A stretch of 64,000 nucleotides of DNA from contig NC_037324.1 in assembly GCF_000143535.2 (NCBI RefSeq), forward strand, positions 434,001 to 498,000, written 5' to 3'. Under the pieces are notes generated by a model. The model was not told the DNA's origin. It searched no databases and saw only the letters and a list, made by a program, of their open reading frames with translations. Position numbers and translations under genes: made by a program. Positions 60,296 to 64,000 of this stretch are shown here, piece after piece; the first letter of the stretch is position 1; each line of letters begins with the position of its first letter. The stretch is from Botrytis cinerea B05.10. Lineage: Eukaryota > Ascomycota > Leotiomycetes > Helotiales > Sclerotiniaceae.

Positions 60296-60973
60296 CTTGG
60301 ACGCAGTGTACTGAACCGAACCCAGATTTGATGCAAGAATAGAACGGAAGACCCGATGTTTGGGGAATGAGAAATAGTATCGATCTTTCATACAAAAAAT
60401 ACACTTGCAAAATGCTAGAGCTGGAGCAAATTTGGAGTTTACAGTTGTTGAATGATCGAATATAAAATAAAACAGAAATTTAATATCAATCAACTGCCGT
60501 ACCGGCCAGTGTTAAACGCGTGAGATCGCGAATTTTCGTGCTTTGGCTGTAGGTCAAGGCTATTAAAATGGTATTGCAGTTGTAACCTTACTGTTCGATT
60601 GATTCTGCTCACACAATGATATTGAACAGAGTGAGGAATAATGATTATGCTCAATGCAATATCGAGATATATTCGATGGTCTGATTGCCTACATCGTAGG
60701 TATCTCTGCCTTTCCCCAAGTGTATGTACTCTGTTATGTACTCTGTCTGTATCTGTAGGGAGTGTGTGTGTGTGTGTATGTGTGTGTGTGTAATCGAGTA
60801 GCAGCTCTTTTGGAACAGGTGCAGGCGCTGACTGGTCGGTCCTGCTAGTCTGTATTAGGTAACGTCATCGTTTCTGCCACTCACCGCCTGATCAGAATCC
60901 ATAAAGTTATCAACATTTATTAAAATCTTGCGAATGCGACAAACACTATATCTAGCTACGACAATCCTCAAAA
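60296..60973. promoter_or_regulatory. Divergent promoter of Mis18-like gene (-) and REX1-type gene (+)
   Basis: 678 bp shared upstream region. It holds a (GT)n microsatellite at 60762-60791. Confidence 0.6.
60762..60791. repeat. (GT)n microsatellite in a divergent promoter
   Basis: About fourteen GT units with one AT interruption, 183 bp before the REX1-type start. Confidence 0.85.
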
Positions 60974-63281
60974 ATGACTGTCGCAGACATTCCCTTGGTA
61001 TCGCAGCAATCCGCTGCGGATATAAATCCTAAAAAGCGCAAGCATGAAGAAGATGATGATGAGAAAGAAGAAGAATCCAATGCAATTGGTATGGAAACAG
61101 TATCATCAGAACTTCGTCAACCAGATTTGCCAGAATTCAATTTGATATCTGCAAAGAATCCAGCTAAAGAAGAGCTTGGTGAGAAACCTCCATCTGAAGA
61201 ATGGAAAACGGTAGAAAGACATCCAAAAAAGAAAGCCAAGAAAATACCAAAGGCTGGAAATGGAAATTATCCTGCTATCACTTTCGCAGCAAAGGAGTCT
61301 AGGCTTTCAGGTCCAATTAAGATTGGAGACTTACAAAGCCTCGTCCTTTACCTTCTTGCAGATGGGATGGCTCCTCAATTTGTTTCCATTCGTCATCGAC
61401 CACAATTCCGAAAAGTTGTCGTACTTATGGTCCCTGGACTTGAAGAATCTATGTTTGGTACCAAGCCCGTATCTGACTCACATCGACATTCTCCAGATGA
61501 ATACCTCCCGCGCAAGCTAAAGTCTGAAACTTTGCCTACAAATTTGAAGCTATTTGCGGATATGTTTGAATATATATGGCCAGTCAAAACACCGGGAGAT
61601 AAGAAATATGCAAAGATGCATTCTCCTTTACATGCTATGCTAACAGCACCTGTAACTAAAAGCCAAGAAAACAAAAGTAATCATGGAAAAGGTCCAAAGA
61701 AAGCTAGAGAGCCTACTGGTTGGCAAAACACTCGCACACCAGTTACACAATTCCTTACATCGCCAGAAGATCTCCAAGAAAATGGTTATACCCTTCATCC
61801 CGCAACCTATGAAGATGTAGTCGATAGAAACAACTTGGCAGAACAGCGGAAGACGTGGGAGCTCGATGAGGCTCATGGATGGGTAGACACAAAAGTTAAC
61901 AATTTTGATGAAGGATCAGTTCCAGATAATGAATTTGAGCAAGGAAGTCTGACAGTCGGCAGGGAGATCTTCGCTATGGATTGTGAAATGTGTATGACTG
62001 GCAAGAACGAGTTCTCACTTACGCGCATAAGTATTGTTGGTTGGGATGGGTCAGTTGTTCTGGATGAGCTTGTAAAACCTGAAAAGCCCATCATTGATTA
62101 TCTCACCCAGTAAGTTTGCGTTCCAATATTTGATCATATTACTAACAACGTATAGATACTCTGGTATCACCGAAGAAATGCTTGCTCCAGTTACAACAAC
62201 ATTACAAGACATACAAAAGAGATTAGTCGAATTATTCCATCCACGAACGATCTTGATCGGCCATTCTCTCGATTCTGATCTTAAAGCTCTCAAACTCACA
62301 CATCCATATATCATCGATACCGCAGTCATATATCCCCATCCTCGTGGTCGGCCACTCAAATCCTCCCTTAAATGGCTTGCCCAGAAATATCTTGGTAAAG
62401 AGATACAAAAGGGACATGGAGCGACTGGTCATGATTCAACTGAGGATGCGAGAACGTGTCTTGATCTCGTAAAGCTCAAGTGTGAAAAGGGGTCTGACTG
62501 GGGAGCAAATGATTCACAAGGTGAGAATATCTTCAAGCGATTAGCTCGAACTGGTATAAAATATAAGAGCCAAGGAGGTTCGGCTATACCGGCTTCTGTA
62601 GATGGAAAATCGTCGGCAGCTGTTGATTGGGGTGATCCAAAGAGAGGCCCTGGCGGTGCTGCAACCTTCTCGATTGGATGTTCGAGTGATGAACAAATCA
62701 TGGAAGGTGTAATTCGAGCTGTAAATGGGGATCCTGACGGAAAGATGATTCCAGGTGGTGGAGTAGATTTTGTATGGGGAAGATTCAGAGAGTTGGAAGA
62801 TTTGAAGGAATGGAATAACCAACGACTTCCTCGTGCACCCGAATCTAAAAGCCCAGCGGCAGGCAGTAACAGTACTGTAACCACCGAAGCTAGCGATAAA
62901 GATACTACTATGGAAGATTCAACTTCTATTAACCCAGCAAATGCCACCGAATCTACCACTACCGAATCCAAAATACCTACGGAAACCCCCTCGGAAGATA
63001 CCACCACCGATCCTTTCGCACCTGCAACTCTCACCCTAACACAACGTATCCATAAAATCTACCAAGCTCTTCCTCCATGTACAGCCTTCATTATCTACAG
63101 CGGTTCCGGCGACCCCAAGGAAATGGTTCGATATCAAAAAATGAAACAACAGTTTCAACATGAGTATAAGACGGTGAAATGGGATCAGCTGAGTGTTAAA
63201 TGGACGGATGTTGAAGAGCAGGCTATGAGTAAGGCGGCGGATAAAGCGAGGAATGGAGTAGGGTTTATTGGGGTGAAGTAG
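60974..63281 (+). CDS. REX1: DEDDh RNA exonuclease, REX1/RNH70 type
   Basis: A 3'-5' exonuclease of the RNase T/DEDDh family that trims 3' ends of 5S rRNA, 5.8S precursors and tRNA in yeast. 753 residues from join(60974..62109,62156..63281). Residues 1-90 are a Lys/Glu-rich nuclear-type region (NPKKRKHEEDDDEKEEE, KKKAKKIPK). A family-specific middle follows, then the exonuclease domain: FAMDCEMC (Asp335, Glu337), LIGHSLDSDL and GHDSTEDARTCLDL with the catalytic His and Asp. YSGITEEMLAPV directly after the splice site is conserved. The C-terminal 250 residues include a Ser/Thr-rich linker and a terminal domain (CTAFIIYSGSGDPKEM). The symbol is chosen because of the long N-terminus; a REX3-type assignment is less likely. 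Confidence 0.88.
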
Positions 63282-63533
63282 GTGGGCGAGTGGTTTAAGC
63301 GATGTTGGGGGAGGAGGGAATGAGAGAATGCATGGGTAAATGCATAGTCAGATGGACAATGTAACATTATGGAGAGAAAAGAATGCGTATAAGAAGGACG
63401 AGGACGAGAAGAAAATGAGAAAGGTATGGGACTGAGAAAATAAGATAAGACGTATAAATCAAAATCGAAATCAAAAATCAAAAATGATACCAAAAACCGA
63501 CATAGAAACAGGAGCAAGCTATAGGAAACAGGC

Positions 63534-63538
63534 ATATG

Positions 63539-63579
<41 letters not shown>

Positions 63580-63580
63580 A
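63534..63580. repeat. (TA)n(TG)n microsatellite
   Basis: A TA run followed by about ten TG units. Confidence 0.85.
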
Positions 63581-63708
63581 TCTTGGCTATCTACATGCAT
63601 GCACTACCAAAACACTCAACGGTACGAGCATCATTCCAAGGCGCATCCATCCACGAACTAGTCCTTTATCTTCCTTCTCCTTTTCTTTTTCCTCTTCCTC
63701 TTCTTGTT

Positions 63709-63734
63709 AACCAACCAACCAACCAACCAACCAA
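63709..63734. repeat. (AACC)n tandem repeat
   Basis: Six AACC units in a row. Confidence 0.85.
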
Positions 63735-64000
63735 TGTACAAAACCCCATATCATATCACACGCATACCACGCTCAAATAAATGATAAAGCTCGCTCGCTC
63801 GTCTGTTTGCTGTAATGCATCCATGATCTTCATGGTACTTTGGGAGGTATAGGTATACGTATACATGGATGTATATTGATCAAATAATCATCGATTTGTA
63901 TCCAGGGAGGAATGAGTGAAGGAAGGGAAGGAAGGTAGGAGAGAGAATAAATGCAACGATTCATCCGGAATCCCGAGTCAGAAAAGAAGAAGAATGGTTT

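Larger units (their letters stand above)
63282..64000. other. 3' flank of REX1-type gene, repeat-rich
   Basis: No gene is seen. It contains a (TA)n(TG)n microsatellite and an AACC tandem repeat. Confidence 0.6.

Noticed and set aside
1..64000. tRNA, rRNA, CRISPR array, transposase or reverse transcriptase
   Set aside because: Looked for tRNA B-box-like GGTTCGA sequences with partners, tandem spaced repeats and typical catalytic motifs; none was convincing by eye.

Overview
This window is nuclear DNA of a filamentous ascomycete. The genes carry many short introns (about 45-120 bp) with GT...AG ends and CTAAC/CTAAT-like branch sites, sit 0.3-2.5 kb apart on both strands with no operons, and encode standard eukaryotic proteins: SNAREs, PP2A subunits, TFIIIC, a peroxin and a mitochondrial complex II subunit. 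The low-GC intergenic DNA, the gene set and a secreted cellobiose dehydrogenase with a C-terminal CBM1 suggest a plant-associated or plant-degrading Leotiomycete (Botrytis/Sclerotinia-like). That placement is an inference; no alignment was run. All gene models below were spliced by hand, and every complete model closes to a multiple of three.

Layout. 1-754: 3' end of the vacuolar sorting receptor VPS10. 2253-5486 (-): GAF-domain protein. 5487-14028: gene-poor stretch with one small broken gene (10741-11205) and simple repeats. 14029-17197 (-): cellobiose dehydrogenase, nine exons. 19015-21275 (+): succinate dehydrogenase flavoprotein. 22239-23840 (+): unrecognised acidic protein. 25316-27414 (-): BCS1-type AAA ATPase. 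29530-30631 (+): Tlg1/syntaxin-6 SNARE. 31629-34333 (-): PP2A B56 subunit. 35803-38190 (+): TFIIIC tau95-like subunit. 40739-42583 (+): PP2A B55 subunit. 43398-43790 (+): NOP10. 44328-45704 (-): NOB1. 46063-47330 (+): three-RRM protein. 49429-51319 (-): SET/MYND protein. 52689-53807 (+): RRM protein with a mitochondrial-type presequence and a start codon split by an intron. 54799-56825 (+): PEX5. 57559-60295 (-): Mis18/Yippee-like zinc protein with AT-hooks. 60974-63281 (+): REX1-type RNA exonuclease.

How the genes relate. Most are independent housekeeping genes. Three themes recur. Ribosome and small-RNA maturation: NOP10, NOB1, the REX1-type exonuclease and TFIIIC. Membrane and organelle traffic: VPS10, Tlg1 and PEX5. 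Mitochondrial function: SDH1, the BCS1-like ATPase and probably the RRM protein at 52.7 kb. Two alternative PP2A regulatory subunits lie about 6 kb apart on either side of the TFIIIC gene. Several pairs are divergent and must share promoters: CDH/SDH1, BCS1/TLG1, RTS1/TFC1, NOB1/RRM, SET-MYND/RRM and Mis18-like/REX1. I saw no transposon coding sequence, CRISPR array, tRNA or rRNA.
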